DNA of 64,000 nucleotides from Dokdonella_A sp964582225 (GCA_964582225.1 CAZORA010000011.1:14037-78036); one strand, 5' to 3'. Positions 24,175-33,371 are shown, counted from the stretch's first letter. Numbers and translations are program-made. Notes: generated by a model from the letters alone, not told the origin.

Positions 24175-25962
24175 TCAAGGCGCGCCGTCGAAGCCGTCGA
24201 CGAAGATACGATCGTCCGCCACCACCTGTACCGCATCGGGCACCGTGACCAGCGCCAGCGGCAGGTCGGCGCCGGTGATGGCGCCGTTTTCATCCACGTC
24301 GAGATAGAGCGATACCAACAGACTGAAGCTGCCGGCATCGAGCGTCGCGGGCACGGCGAACTCGCGGCCGATCGCGTGCGTACCCGGAGCCAGCGATAGC
24401 GGCGCGTCGTGCGCCGAATCATCGATATAGCCCAGCCCGCTGCGATAGAGGCTGGCGCCGATCAGCAGATGCGGATGCTCGGCGCCGGCGGAATTGGTCG
24501 CGTCGGCGACGATCTGGAAGCTGGAACCCGCGGTCGGCGCAGACGGCACGGCAAGAACGCCAGCAAGCGAGAGCGGCGAAGTCATGACCGCCGTGCGCTG
24601 CCCACTGCCGGCGCCGTTGTCGTTGTAGTAGTGATCGACGATCCAGGTCCAGCGCGGCGCACTGCCGTCCAGGGCCCAGCGCTGCGTGCCCCACTGCGAC
24701 ATGCCCCGGCCGTGACCAAAACAGCCGTGCCCCGCGCCCACCGGATCGGCCAGACAGGGCCAGCCGGCAGCCGGTGAACCGGCGTAACCATCGCCGCAGG
24801 ACAGATCGCCGTTGCTGCAGGAGAGGCCGTCGTTCGGATCGTCCCAGCTATTGTTTTCGGCGGAATACTCGGACGAGGCCGCGCTGCTGCCGTCGCGCGT
24901 CAGCAGAATGCCCGGCGTGCGCGCAACCGCGGCGTCGGTGCTCGAATGGGTACTACCGTCGTTGACCTGACAGCAGGCGCTGGAGCAGATGTCGAAATCG
25001 CCGCGGATCGGGTGCGCCACGCGCCAGGCGCCATAGCTGCGGTAGGCGATGCTGCCTGAACGCAGGCTTTCGCTTCGCCAGCTCGCGATCCACTCGTTGT
25101 CGAGCCCGCGCCGAACGTAGGTCTCAAGCGACAGGGTGCAGGTATGAGTGCAGGACGCCGTGCAGCAGGATTGCGTGCAGGCCGCGTCCGCAAAACCCAC
25201 CCGAATCGAGGGCGGCGGGTCGACTCCGGGAGCCAGCAGCGCACCCACCGGCGTCGACTCCCGCTGCAGCGGCATGGCGCGCCCCGGCTCCTCCCCGACG
25301 GCCCCCTCGCCGCGATCCAGCGCTCCGACCGTCTGCCGCGAGCTCGTCGAGCGGGCGGGATCGAGCGCGATCACCAAGCGCTGCACGCCCGGAACCGCGA
25401 GCAGCCCGTCCCGGCGATGATCGCCGTAGCCGGCCGCGATCACCCACAGCGCCGGTCGATCGGCACGCTCGTCCTCCACCGCCGGCAGCTCCAGCTCGAA
25501 ATAGCCGGTTCGATCGCTTCGTACCGACCGCCCGGCAGCGGTCAGCTCGGCCCCGGCCACCGCAGAACCGTCATCGACGTCGCGCACGTAGCCCTGCAGC
25601 CAAGACCTTTCCGGCTCCCGCTCGGCGCGCTCGGCGAGGCGCCGATACGCACGCGGCTCCTCGAGTGGATCGAGCAGCAAGGTCAGCTCGGCGACATCCG
25701 GATCGAGCGTGAACGCAAGCGGCCGGTAGCCGTCCGCGCTTGCACGCGCCGCAACCCCGCCGCGCAGCGGTGGCAGCGCGCGCAGGCGCCCGTCGACCGA
25801 AAACGCCTGGGCTCCGGTCTCAGCCTCGTAGCTCAAGCTCCCCGCCACCGCAGCGCCGGTCGCCGCATCCCGCATCGCCACGCTCGCAGCTTCAACAGGC
25901 CTGGCTCCAGCTGCGAAAAACAGTGCGATTCCCAGCGCCAGGATCTGCGGTCTTCGTCGCAT
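24175..25962 (-). CDS. Secreted SpoIID/LytB-like protein with Cys-rich insert
   Basis: A 595-residue protein with a signal peptide (to about VEAAS). A carboxypeptidase-regulatory-like beta domain follows (WLQGYVRDVDDG to RTGYFELEL). A SpoIID-like domain runs from LSLETYVRRGLDNEWIASW through SGSIAYRSYGAWRV to GHGRGMSQWGTQRWA, the last matching the SpoIID signature GHGxGMSQxG. SpoIID is a lytic transglycosylase acting on denuded glycan. Before it is a Cys cluster (CTQSCCTASCTHTC) and inside it CSSACC and others. The C-terminus ends in DRIFVDGFDGAP, the GFE-type motif. The ATG at 25962 gives MRRRPQILALG; the frame runs on to 26028. Confidence 0.75.
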   Translation of the reverse strand: MRRRPQILALGIALFFAAGARPVEAASVAMRDAATGAAVAGSLSYEAETGAQAFSVDGRLRALPPLRGGVAARASADGYRPLAFTLDPDVAELTLLLDPLEEPRAYRRLAERAEREPERSWLQGYVRDVDDGSAVAGAELTAAGRSVRSDRTGYFELELPAVEDERADRPALWVIAAGYGDHRRDGLLAVPGVQRLVIALDPARSTSSRQTVGALDRGEGAVGEEPGRAMPLQRESTPVGALLAPGVDPPPSIRVGFADAACTQSCCTASCTHTCTLSLETYVRRGLDNEWIASWRSESLRSGSIAYRSYGAWRVAHPIRGDFDICSSACCQVNDGSTHSSTDAAVARTPGILLTRDGSSAASSEYSAENNSWDDPNDGLSCSNGDLSCGDGYAGSPAAGWPCLADPVGAGHGCFGHGRGMSQWGTQRWALDGSAPRWTWIVDHYYNDNGAGSGQRTAVMTSPLSLAGVLAVPSAPTAGSSFQIVADATNSAGAEHPHLLIGASLYRSGLGYIDDSAHDAPLSLAPGTHAIGREFAVPATLDAGSFSLLVSLYLDVDENGAITGADLPLALVTVPDAVQVVADDRIFVDGFDGAP

Positions 25963-26091
25963 CGGGCGGCCCTCCCGCGAAGCTGCGCTCAGGATAGCCA
26001 GCACCGATGCTCGTGGCAAAACCGCCAAGCTCGTCCCGAAACGATACGCGCAAATTCCCCAACAACACCAAGGGCAGCGCAGCGCGAAACC

Positions 26092-27465
26092 CTACTTCGC
26101 GAGGGCCTTGATTTCAGGCGTGATCTTCTCCTTGCCGCCGTTGTCGTAGACCACACCGACGTAGTACCAGTAGGTTTCGCCTTTCACCGCCGACGTGTCC
26201 CGCCACTGATACGCCGAGCCGGCTTGCTCCTTCGAGCGCGCAGGAATCGTCGGTGTGCTCAACAGCACGAAAGGCCCTGACTCAAGATCGGCACGGTAGA
26301 TTTGATAGCCGTGGACGCTACGCTCATCAAGCACACGCCACTTGAGCAGCGGGCCCTCTCCCGGTGGTTGGGCGCTTTCCTGTGAATGCTCCGCACGATC
26401 CGGCTCCTCCACCGGTTTCGCAGCATTGTGGCGATTACCCTCTCCCTGCTCTGCGAGCCGGCGCTTCGCAAATATATCGGCGATCTCCTTCGCGGACTCT
26501 CGTTCAGGCCGTCTCATCGCTCCGCGAACTGCGATGCGCAGCGACTGCTCCACCGTCGGAAAATGCACCGTTATCGTGCCGGTGGTTGGTCCCATGGCTT
26601 GGGCTGCCGAAATCGTCAACTCGACCGCACGACACCCTTTTGCGCTGGGTACGCAGGGAACGAGCTTCGCCGTGGCGTCGATTCCCTCCACATCCAAACG
26701 CGCTGATTCAAACATTCCTTCATTCACCGCATCGAGCGTGGTTACGCTCACGGTGTGCTCCCTACCGCCTTCAAGCAGCCCGAACTGCGCCGGGTTCTGC
26801 GACGGCTGGACGCCACCTCGTATCAGGCCCTCCACGGCGACCCAAGCTTCCCTTTGTCGCGGCGTGTCGATCCCCAATTCGATGACACCGCTCAACACGC
26901 CCCACGCGGCGTCCTTGCGTATGGCGGCCACAATGGAGCGGCCGTCGTCGGCAATTTTCACGTCCAACTGCGGCGGTTTATCCAAAACTTTCGTGATGCG
27001 AAAGTTCGCTGTTTCACGGCTGGACAAGCCGAGTTGCCGGGACGGCGCACTGCCGGCTTCCACGACACCGAATTCAATCCGTGGGTCCAGCTCATCCAGC
27101 GCACTGAGCGCAAAGCCGCTGGCCTTGAGGTATCTCGGAAGCGCATCGTCCACTTCCGCTGCCTCGCTCACGGTGAAGAACCGCGCCAGTTCTCCGGACC
27201 GGTCCCCCACGTCGACCTTCAAGGGCACGTACACGCTCCCGCGCGCCGGCACGCTCACTTCGTGTGCGACGGACCCGGTCGCCGTGCCAGCCAACTCGAC
27301 TTTGACGCGGACGGGCGCCCCGCCGGGGTTATCGATTCGGGCCACGCATTCCGCCCTCGCAAACGCATGCACTTCGCCGAACGTGCAATCGTGCAGCACC
27401 AAGGCGTGCGGGGGCACGGCAATGAGACCGGCCAGCAGAATCGATGTCACAACCACGGAAACCAT
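26092..27465 (-). CDS. Exported protein of unknown function with Ig-like repeats and a C-terminal FN3-like domain
   Basis: A 457-residue protein with a hydrophobic export signal (MVSVVVTSILLAGLIAV). The body reads as repeated beta-sandwich units (for example DNPGGAPVRVKVELAG and VEQSLRIAVRGAM) of the type seen in DUF1573 and similar Ig-like repeats. A charged linker (about 330-370, rich in Glu and Arg) leads to a C-terminal fibronectin-III-like domain (LKWRVLDERSVHGYQIYRAD to YWYYVGVVYDNGG). The ATG at 27465 is preferred to the TTG at 27489. No enzyme motif is seen; an adhesive or scaffold role is a guess. Confidence 0.65.
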   Translation of the reverse strand: MVSVVVTSILLAGLIAVPPHALVLHDCTFGEVHAFARAECVARIDNPGGAPVRVKVELAGTATGSVAHEVSVPARGSVYVPLKVDVGDRSGELARFFTVSEAAEVDDALPRYLKASGFALSALDELDPRIEFGVVEAGSAPSRQLGLSSRETANFRITKVLDKPPQLDVKIADDGRSIVAAIRKDAAWGVLSGVIELGIDTPRQREAWVAVEGLIRGGVQPSQNPAQFGLLEGGREHTVSVTTLDAVNEGMFESARLDVEGIDATAKLVPCVPSAKGCRAVELTISAAQAMGPTTGTITVHFPTVEQSLRIAVRGAMRRPERESAKEIADIFAKRRLAEQGEGNRHNAAKPVEEPDRAEHSQESAQPPGEGPLLKWRVLDERSVHGYQIYRADLESGPFVLLSTPTIPARSKEQAGSAYQWRDTSAVKGETYWYYVGVVYDNGGKEKITPEIKALAK

Positions 27466-27570
27466 CCTCACGTTGCTTTGCTCGTGCAAGACGCCAACAA
27501 CACCAACCCGGACCGGCGCAGCACTCCAAAGCCGACGATAACTCCCAAGCAGCGCAAATCGTCATCCAAA

Positions 27571-27596
27571 AAGAACCCGGCCGAAGCCGGGTTCTT
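27571..27596 (-). terminator. Intrinsic terminator of the secreted-protein pair
   Basis: Arms aagaacccggc (27571-27581) and gccgggttctt (27586-27596) form an 11-bp stem with a CGAA loop. On the minus strand it is followed by a T-run (ttctttttgg), as expected for the end of the 27631-28867 transcript. The T-rich side on the plus strand makes it bidirectional. Confidence 0.9.
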
Positions 27597-27630
27597 TTGG
27601 TCCACTTTGACGCAAGTTTTATTCAGGCGA

Positions 27631-28143
27631 TCAGTCGATCGAGAATTCCTGCAGCGTCACCGGCAACGGATCCGGAGTGGTGAAGTTATACGGCCCGTTA
27701 TCAGCGGCGGTTCCGGTCGGAATGCCCGTCACGATTACCCAGTAGGTCGTCCCTGCGACGAGCGGGCCACCCGCACCGTTGTCCACGATTACCGAATACG
27801 GGGTTCCTGCTGGAGCACCATTCGCCTGGTACATCGGGACCGCATCATTCCCGCAGGACCCAACAAGAGCAACACCCGAATTGTAGCTCGCCGTCACATT
27901 GATCGTGCCGCTCGGCTGTCCGTCGGAAACAAAGTAGTAATACGAATCGTTCGCCGGGCTCGGAAGCATCCCGAAGCTATTCGTGTTGTTGCCGTAGCCG
28001 GGGGCAGACGTATCGCCAGCGTAGCTCCCGCCGGGAGCCAACTGCTCCGCACCAGCGCAATTCGTACCGCCCGGTCCAGCAAGGGCCATGCTCGTGCCGA
28101 CACACATCCCGGCCGCGGCGAGCGCGATAACCAACTTCTTCAT
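27631..28143 (-). CDS. Small secreted protein of unknown function
   Basis: A 170-residue protein with a clear signal peptide (MKKLVIALAAAGMCVGTSMALA). The mature part is rich in Gly, Asn, Ser, Thr and Tyr with a beta-strand pattern (NDSYYYFVSDGQPSGTINV, GTTYWVIVTGIP), like pre-peptidase C-terminal or carbohydrate-binding beta-sandwiches. It has two Cys and ends DPLPVTLQEFSID. Base composition is visibly more AT-rich than the flanking core genes. It follows the 28181 gene by 37 bases with a shared promoter and its own terminator. Confidence 0.75.
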   Translation of the reverse strand: MKKLVIALAAAGMCVGTSMALAGPGGTNCAGAEQLAPGGSYAGDTSAPGYGNNTNSFGMLPSPANDSYYYFVSDGQPSGTINVTASYNSGVALVGSCGNDAVPMYQANGAPAGTPYSVIVDNGAGGPLVAGTTYWVIVTGIPTGTAADNGPYNFTTPDPLPVTLQEFSID

Positions 28144-28180
28144 GTTGCCACTCCTCTTGATTTAGGGCGCCAAGAATGAA

Positions 28181-28867
28181 TCAAAACCCGATGAAAGTCT
28201 GACGACGCGAATCGAACTGATCAAACCCGACCGCCTGACCCGCAAATTTGTTAACGAAAGACGAAGACGGTGCACCCAGGCCAAGGTACGCGTCGTTGAT
28301 TCCGACCATCGCAGAGTAGTCACCAGCGATCGCAGGAACGGTCGGCGTCGACTCCGTGTTGTTGTTAACCCAGATGGCCAGTGACCCGGACGTGCCGATC
28401 TGGAGATCGAATTCCACGACGTTGTCGCCTGCTGCAAGCGGAACCGAACCAGAGACACCACTACCCAAGATATAAGACAACGACCACGAAGTCCCGTTGC
28501 CGAACGCACCCAACCTCAGGGGAAACCCGGAACTGTTGGCTGCGAACACCTGAACGGTGTCCGAAAAGCCGGGGCTCGCAAGACCATCGATCTTAACCAT
28601 GAACTGCGCGCGATAGCGAGGTTCGGCGCTTGGCGAAGCGTCGTGTACCGACGCCGCCGCAAAGGCGCCCGCGCCCGCATTGATCACGGAATTCAACTGG
28701 CACTCCGTTCCGGCCATGCCGGGCGTCACGATCGAGGTCGCGCCCTGAAAAATCTGCTGATCTTGCCACGGCGGAACGGGGCTGCTCGGGCAGGCGGCCG
28801 AGGCGGCGCCGACGTAGCCGAACGCGCCGACCAGAGCGAGCGACAGAACCTTCATCTTCGTATTCAT
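28181..28867 (-). CDS. Secreted protein of unknown function, first gene of a two-gene unit
   Basis: A 228-residue protein with a signal peptide (MNTKMKVLSLALVGAFGYVGAASAA). The mature part is beta-rich and low in charge, with two Cys near the N-terminus and strand pairs such as YRAQFMVKIDGLASPG and NVVEFDLQIGTSGSLAIWV, suggesting a jelly-roll or adhesin-like fold. A purine-rich ribosome site (gggag) precedes the ATG. A sigma-70 promoter lies about 90-115 bases upstream. No family recognised. The AT-richer composition matches its partner at 27631. Confidence 0.75.
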   Translation of the reverse strand: MNTKMKVLSLALVGAFGYVGAASAACPSSPVPPWQDQQIFQGATSIVTPGMAGTECQLNSVINAGAGAFAAASVHDASPSAEPRYRAQFMVKIDGLASPGFSDTVQVFAANSSGFPLRLGAFGNGTSWSLSYILGSGVSGSVPLAAGDNVVEFDLQIGTSGSLAIWVNNNTESTPTVPAIAGDYSAMVGINDAYLGLGAPSSSFVNKFAGQAVGFDQFDSRRQTFIGF

Positions 28868-28953
28868 AAGTGAAATCTCCCAGAGTGTCTCGGGCGGGGT
28901 TGATCCCCTGGCCCCACGGTTTGACAGCGGTTAACCAAGCCCGACCCGCGCGG

Positions 28954-28982
28954 ACGATAGTGAAACTTTAACACCATGTCAA
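28954..28982 (-). promoter_or_regulatory. Sigma-70 promoter of the 28181-27631 unit
   Basis: On the minus strand a perfect TTGACA (28982-28977) is followed after exactly 17 bases by TATCGT (28959-28954). Transcription would start near 28947, leaving a leader of about 80 bases. Confidence 0.7.
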
Positions 28983-28989
28983 CACTTTG

Positions 28990-29307
28990 CAGGCGTGGGC
29001 CCGGCTAACCATGCCTGATCCTGGAAAACGGCGCAAATCCCGCCTCGTTTTCCCGCCATCGGCTCTCGCCTCCGGCCCACGGAACTTATAGACGCAGCGG
29101 CGAGCGGAAAGCGGACACCTGGAAGACGAGGAGGGTCGGCGGCCGGACGGAGCCGTTCCGAAACGCGCCCGCGCGGATCGCGGGATACGGGCATGTTAGC
29201 GCGGCAGTGGGGGTTCGGTCGCGCCTGCCGCCGCTCGGGGGCTGTCGGCGGCCGAGCGTTGTGCGCCAGGGCGCGGCCGGGCATCTCCAGCGCAGTGGAA
29301 TCGGGCG
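28990..29307. other. Intergenic stretch without recognised features
   Basis: Between the promoter of the secreted-protein unit and the glycosyltransferase start I see no gene with family features, no RNA fold and no repeat. Small open frames here are of the GC-shadow type. Confidence 0.5.
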
Positions 29308-30129
29308 ATGGTCCACTGCAGAACGAAGCTGGCGCCATTGACCTTACGGCGCGGGCTGCGCAGAATCGCGCCTCCCCTGTCATCGGCGTCCGTCTTGGCC
29401 CGAACTTCCGCCCGACCCGATGCCGTCACCTGTCTGGCGGTGATTCCAGCGCGCGACGAGGCACCTACCGTGGGCGCCGTCGTTGCCGGGGTGCGCGAAG
29501 CGCTCGGCTGCACGGTTCTGGTCGTGGACGATGGCAGCAGGGACGCTACGGTCGAGGCAGCTCGAGCCGCAGGCGCGGCGACCTTGAGCCTGTCGCTTGG
29601 TCTGGGCGCCTGGGGGGCGACTCAGGCCGGCATCCGCTATGCGCTGCGCAACGGATTCTCGTCCGTGGTGACTCTGGACGCCGACGGCCAGCATCTCCCG
29701 GAAACGCTGCCGGATCTATTCGCCGCGCGGGAGCGCAGCGGCGCGAGCCTCGTGATCGGCACCTGTACCAGCCGGCTGAGCCGTGCCAAACGGGTTGCAT
29801 GGCGCTATCTGCGCGTCCTGACGGGACTGCGACTCAGTGACTTTACTTCCGGTCTGCGGCTCTACGACGCGCGCGCGACCGCGCTGCTGGCGGGTGCGGA
29901 AGCAAGCCTGCTCGACTATCAGGACATCGGTGTATTGATGCTGCTGGCACGGCATCGACTGCCGATCGACGAAACGCCGGTAGCCATGCTGCCCCGGCGC
30001 GCCGGCCACTCGCGGGTCTTTGCCTCGTGGCTGGTGGTGTTGCGCTACATGTTGAGCACGACGGTGCTCTGCCTCGCCCAGTTCGACGTGGGTCGGCGAC
30101 AGCGGTCCAGGCAGGCTGGATCGTGCTGA
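29308..30129 (+). CDS. Glycosyltransferase family 2 protein
   Basis: A GT-A enzyme of up to 273 residues. The nucleotide-sugar fold starts at CLAVIPARDEAPTVGAVV, the VVDDGSRD motif follows, and the metal-binding DxD-like DADGQH is at TLDADGQHLPE. The FTSGLRLYD motif matches dolichol-phosphate-mannose-synthase-like transferases, which charge a lipid carrier with a sugar. The real start is uncertain; the first 38 residues from the ATG at 29308 do not look like family sequence. It overlaps the next gene by seven bases. Confidence 0.85.
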   Translation: MVHCRTKLAPLTLRRGLRRIAPPLSSASVLARTSARPDAVTCLAVIPARDEAPTVGAVVAGVREALGCTVLVVDDGSRDATVEAARAAGAATLSLSLGLGAWGATQAGIRYALRNGFSSVVTLDADGQHLPETLPDLFAARERSGASLVIGTCTSRLSRAKRVAWRYLRVLTGLRLSDFTSGLRLYDARATALLAGAEASLLDYQDIGVLMLLARHRLPIDETPVAMLPRRAGHSRVFASWLVVLRYMLSTTVLCLAQFDVGRRQRSRQAGSC

Positions 30130-30515
30130 CCGCTCACGCCACCGGTGCGGTGTTGGGCGTCGCGCTGGCGCTCAGCATCCTGATTCTGGTCCGCAAGGAT
30201 CACCTGCACGGGCCGTATGCGCTGTGGTGGTTCGCGGTCGCCGCGGCGGCCTTCGTGCTGGGCGTCTTTCCGCATCTGGTGGACTGGCTCGGGCGGCTGA
30301 CCGGCATCGCCTATGCGCCAGTGTTGCCGATCCTGGTCGGACTTTCGCTGGTGCTGGTGCGCCTGCTGAAGCTCGACATCGACCGTTCGCGTCAGGAGCG
30401 GCGCCTGCGGCGCCTGACGCAGAAGCTGGCGATCCTGGAGCAGGAGCTGAGCCAACTGGCGGCCCGCCCGACGCAGCCGGACGACGCAGCGCCCGCGGAT
30501 CGACCGGTCGATTGA
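30123..30515 (+). CDS. DUF2304 family membrane protein
   Basis: A 130-residue protein with three hydrophobic segments (about 9-24, 33-48 and 62-80) and a Arg/Glu-rich cytoplasmic coiled tail (RSRQERRLRRLTQKLAILEQ). Short three-helix proteins of this form next to GT2 enzymes belong to DUF2304 and probably help lipid-linked sugar transfer. The GTG at 30123 overlaps the GT2 stop at 30127-30129 and fits the family start; a frame from 30027 adds sequence inside the GT2 gene. Confidence 0.75.
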   Translation: MLTAHATGAVLGVALALSILILVRKDHLHGPYALWWFAVAAAAFVLGVFPHLVDWLGRLTGIAYAPVLPILVGLSLVLVRLLKLDIDRSRQERRLRRLTQKLAILEQELSQLAARPTQPDDAAPADRPVD

Positions 30516-30561
30516 GTTCGGGCCAACCTCGCCCGAACCCCCGCGGAAGCGTCGCCCCGCC

Positions 30562-31695
30562 ATGCGCATCCTGCACATCGGAAAGTACTACGCCCCATTT
30601 CATGGCGGAATCGAGCGCCATCTGCAAGCGCTCGCCGTCGCCTGCGCGGCGGCGGGCGACCAAGTGGGCGTGCTGGTTCATCAGCCGCCGGGGCGCTGGC
30701 GAGGCAGCCGCGAGCGCAGCGCAGGAGTGGAGGTCCGCCGCGTCGGATGCATCGCCGCGCCGCTCTACACCCCGCTCAGCCCCGCTTTTCCGCTCGAACT
30801 GGCGCACGCGCTGCGCGAGTTCGCTCCCGACGTCCTGCATCTGCACTGGCCCAATCCGTCTTCTCTCGCGGCCCTGGCGAGCCCGCGCGCGCGCAGGCTG
30901 CCGTGGGTGGTGCACTGGCACGCCGAGATTCCACCGCAGGCGCCCGACTGGCGACTGCGCTTCGCCTACCGCGCTTATCGGCCGTTCGAGCAGCTGGCCC
31001 TGGCGCGCGCTGCGGCGATCATCGCCACCTCGAACTCCTATCTCGAAGCCAGCCGCGCCCTGGACGCCTGGCGCGAGAAGACGCGGGTCATTCCGCTGGG
31101 CATCGACGAGGAAGTCGGCGCGGCAGGCGCGACGCCGCCGAACTGGCCGAAGGCGAAGCTGCGCCTGCTCGCGGTCGGCCGTCTGAGCTACTACAAGGGC
31201 TTCGGAGTCCTGCTGCAAGCGCTCGTCGAGTTGCCTGACGCGAGCCTGCTGCTGGTCGGAAACGGCGACGGCGAACATGGCTTGCGAACGCTGGCGGACG
31301 CTTCCGGGCTGGCCGAGCGCGTGCGCTTTGCCGGCCAGCTCGACGACGCCACCCTGCTGGCGGCGTACCGCGCCGCCGACGCTTTCGTGCTGCCCTCGCT
31401 CGACCGCAGCGAGGCCTTCGGCCTGGTGCTGCTGGAAGCCATGCGCGCAGGCCTGCCGGTGGTGGCGAGCGCGATTCAGGGCGCGGCGGTGAGCGAAATC
31501 GTGGTCGATGGGAAAACCGGACTGCTGGTTCCACCGGGAAATCCGGACGCGCTCGTCGTCGCGATCCGCCGACTCCAAAGCGCGGAGCTCCGCGAGCGCC
31601 TGGGCGCCGCCGGACGCGCGCGCTGGATCGAACGCTATCGGCTCGCGGATTCGGTGGCGGCAGTGCGCGCGCTGTATCGGGAAATCCGCCGCTGA
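30562..31695 (+). CDS. Glycosyltransferase family 4 protein
   Basis: A 377-residue GT-B retaining transferase. The N-terminal domain begins MRILHIGKYYAPFHGGIERH, the glycine-rich acceptor loop. The donor site shows LLAVGRLSYYKGFGVLLQAL and the E-x7-E type motif SEAFGLVLLEAMRAGLPVVA. It probably adds a hexose to a lipid-linked or capsular glycan. It follows the DUF2304 gene by 46 bases on the same strand, so the three form one unit. Confidence 0.9.
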   Translation: MRILHIGKYYAPFHGGIERHLQALAVACAAAGDQVGVLVHQPPGRWRGSRERSAGVEVRRVGCIAAPLYTPLSPAFPLELAHALREFAPDVLHLHWPNPSSLAALASPRARRLPWVVHWHAEIPPQAPDWRLRFAYRAYRPFEQLALARAAAIIATSNSYLEASRALDAWREKTRVIPLGIDEEVGAAGATPPNWPKAKLRLLAVGRLSYYKGFGVLLQALVELPDASLLLVGNGDGEHGLRTLADASGLAERVRFAGQLDDATLLAAYRAADAFVLPSLDRSEAFGLVLLEAMRAGLPVVASAIQGAAVSEIVVDGKTGLLVPPGNPDALVVAIRRLQSAELRERLGAAGRARWIERYRLADSVAAVRALYREIRR

Positions 31696-31803
31696 AACGA
31701 AACCAGCGCGGGGCTTCCGAACATCCAGCTTTCGCCCCACCCCTGCGGGTGTCCGGAAACTCGCGACTCACGCCGCGCGCAAACCACCCAGGCGCGGATG
31801 CGT

Positions 31804-33228
31804 TCAGGCGCCTTCTGTGGCCGCGGCCGGTACGCGCGACGCATCGCGCAGGAGCAGCACCGCGAATACGAACAGGCCCGGAACGAGCTGCAGGATCAAA
31901 CGATTGACGCTGGTGAAATCCGCGGCCCAGGCGGCCGCCGCGGTGAAGAAGAAGAGTGCGAAGAGCAGGCCCAGCTGGAGCAGGACCAACAGAGCGAACA
32001 GGCGCGCCGCGGGGCTGCGACGAAGCTCCGCGCATCGCCACAGCACGAGCAGCGGCAGCAGATACCAGAGCAGATGCCAATTGGGCAAGACGAACAGGCT
32101 GGCGAGGATCTGCCCGATCACCGGGTGCCAGGTCAGGGTATAGGTGGCGACCCCGGGGATGTCGACCCGCCCCCAGGCCAGATGAATGCGGCCGAGGCCC
32201 GGCACCGGCAGGCCAAAGCCGCCCAACGCCAGCCCGCCGAGCAGCAGCAGGACGAGCGCTGCGACCGTCGCCCAGCGCCAGCGCGAGGGCAGGAGCTCGA
32301 GCGCAAACACCAGCATGAAGCTGAGCATCCAGACCGCGCCTTCGAGCTTGATCGCCGGCAGGCAAGCGGCCAGGGCGATGGCCAGAACCGCCTGTCCGGG
32401 CGCCCGAAAAAGCAGCCAGCGGCTCCACGCCATCAGAGCCAGGCCAAGGCTCGATGCGAGCCACAAATCCGCATAGCCCGCCAATACCGCATGGGCTTCC
32501 AGCAGCGGCAGCGAAGCCAGCGCGTAAGTGAGCGCCACGCTGACCCAAGGGCGCAGTCCACAGCCGCGCGCATAGCCGTAGAAACTCAGCGCAAGCGCGC
32601 CGAGCGCCCCAACCCAGGCGAGATTGACCAGCGCTTCGTCCCAGGCCCGCGCGCCGCTGGCAAACCAAATCTCGACCCAGGCCAGGAGTTCCGGATAGTT
32701 CCAGGCCGGCATCGTGCGCAGGCGCGACGGGCTCGCAGCCAGCCAGTCGATCAGCGGCACATAGGCATCAGCCTGCCCGAGCAGGAACCAGCTTTTCGGC
32801 TTGACGGCCCAAGCCGACCAGGCATCCCAGGGGAAAATCGGCCGCAGGCCGGCTTCCTGGCCGAGCATCGACAACCGCAGCAGCACCAGCAGGACCAGCG
32901 CCCACCAAAAAACGCGCTGCGCAGCCGAATCCCGCCTGCCTCCAAGCCTCCAGGCCGCCGGCCGCAGATAAAAGCGCAGCGCGACGATCAGCCAGGCCAG
33001 AACCGCGGTTGCCGCCAGCCACGGCGTCACCAGGGCCACCGCGTGGACGGTGTCGCCGCGCGCAAGCTGCGAAGCAGCGCCGGCGGCCAGCAGCACGCCG
33101 ATCAGCCAGCCCGCGCCGAGCGAAGCGGCGACGTCGCCGGCAAAGCGCCGCGGCCCGTTGACGAGCCACCAGAGCCCGCAGCCCGTGAACCAGGGCAGGA
33201 GCCAGGCGATCGCATAGCTAGCCGGCAT
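31804..33228 (-). CDS. Polytopic membrane protein, GT-C-like
   Basis: A 474-residue protein with about 11-12 hydrophobic segments. A loop after the third or fourth helix carries FPWDAWSAWAVKPKSWFL, an acidic/aromatic region in the position where GT-C transferases have their catalytic Asp. Later loops contain MPAWNYPELLAWVEIW. This suggests an integral-membrane glycosyltransferase that uses a polyprenyl-phosphate sugar, which fits the GT2/DUF2304 pair next door. The family is not recognised for certain. It lies downstream of the 33372 gene on the minus strand. Confidence 0.65.
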   Translation of the reverse strand: MPASYAIAWLLPWFTGCGLWWLVNGPRRFAGDVAASLGAGWLIGVLLAAGAASQLARGDTVHAVALVTPWLAATAVLAWLIVALRFYLRPAAWRLGGRRDSAAQRVFWWALVLLVLLRLSMLGQEAGLRPIFPWDAWSAWAVKPKSWFLLGQADAYVPLIDWLAASPSRLRTMPAWNYPELLAWVEIWFASGARAWDEALVNLAWVGALGALALSFYGYARGCGLRPWVSVALTYALASLPLLEAHAVLAGYADLWLASSLGLALMAWSRWLLFRAPGQAVLAIALAACLPAIKLEGAVWMLSFMLVFALELLPSRWRWATVAALVLLLLGGLALGGFGLPVPGLGRIHLAWGRVDIPGVATYTLTWHPVIGQILASLFVLPNWHLLWYLLPLLVLWRCAELRRSPAARLFALLVLLQLGLLFALFFFTAAAAWAADFTSVNRLILQLVPGLFVFAVLLLRDASRVPAAATEGA

Positions 33229-33371
33229 GGCGCGCCTCCGGCCTCAAACTGCGGCGTGTCGGGCACATCGAGCAGGCGGACCGCGGCCTTGCCTCCGCCG
33301 CGGCCTCGCGGGACCGGCACGAAACTCTGCGGCACGGCTCCGCGGCGCGATGGCGATGAACGGGCGTGCGT

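Noticed and set aside
28921..28949. TTGACA on the plus strand as a second promoter
   Set aside because: Seventeen bases downstream the sequence is acccgc, not a -10 box, and no plus-strand gene follows closely.
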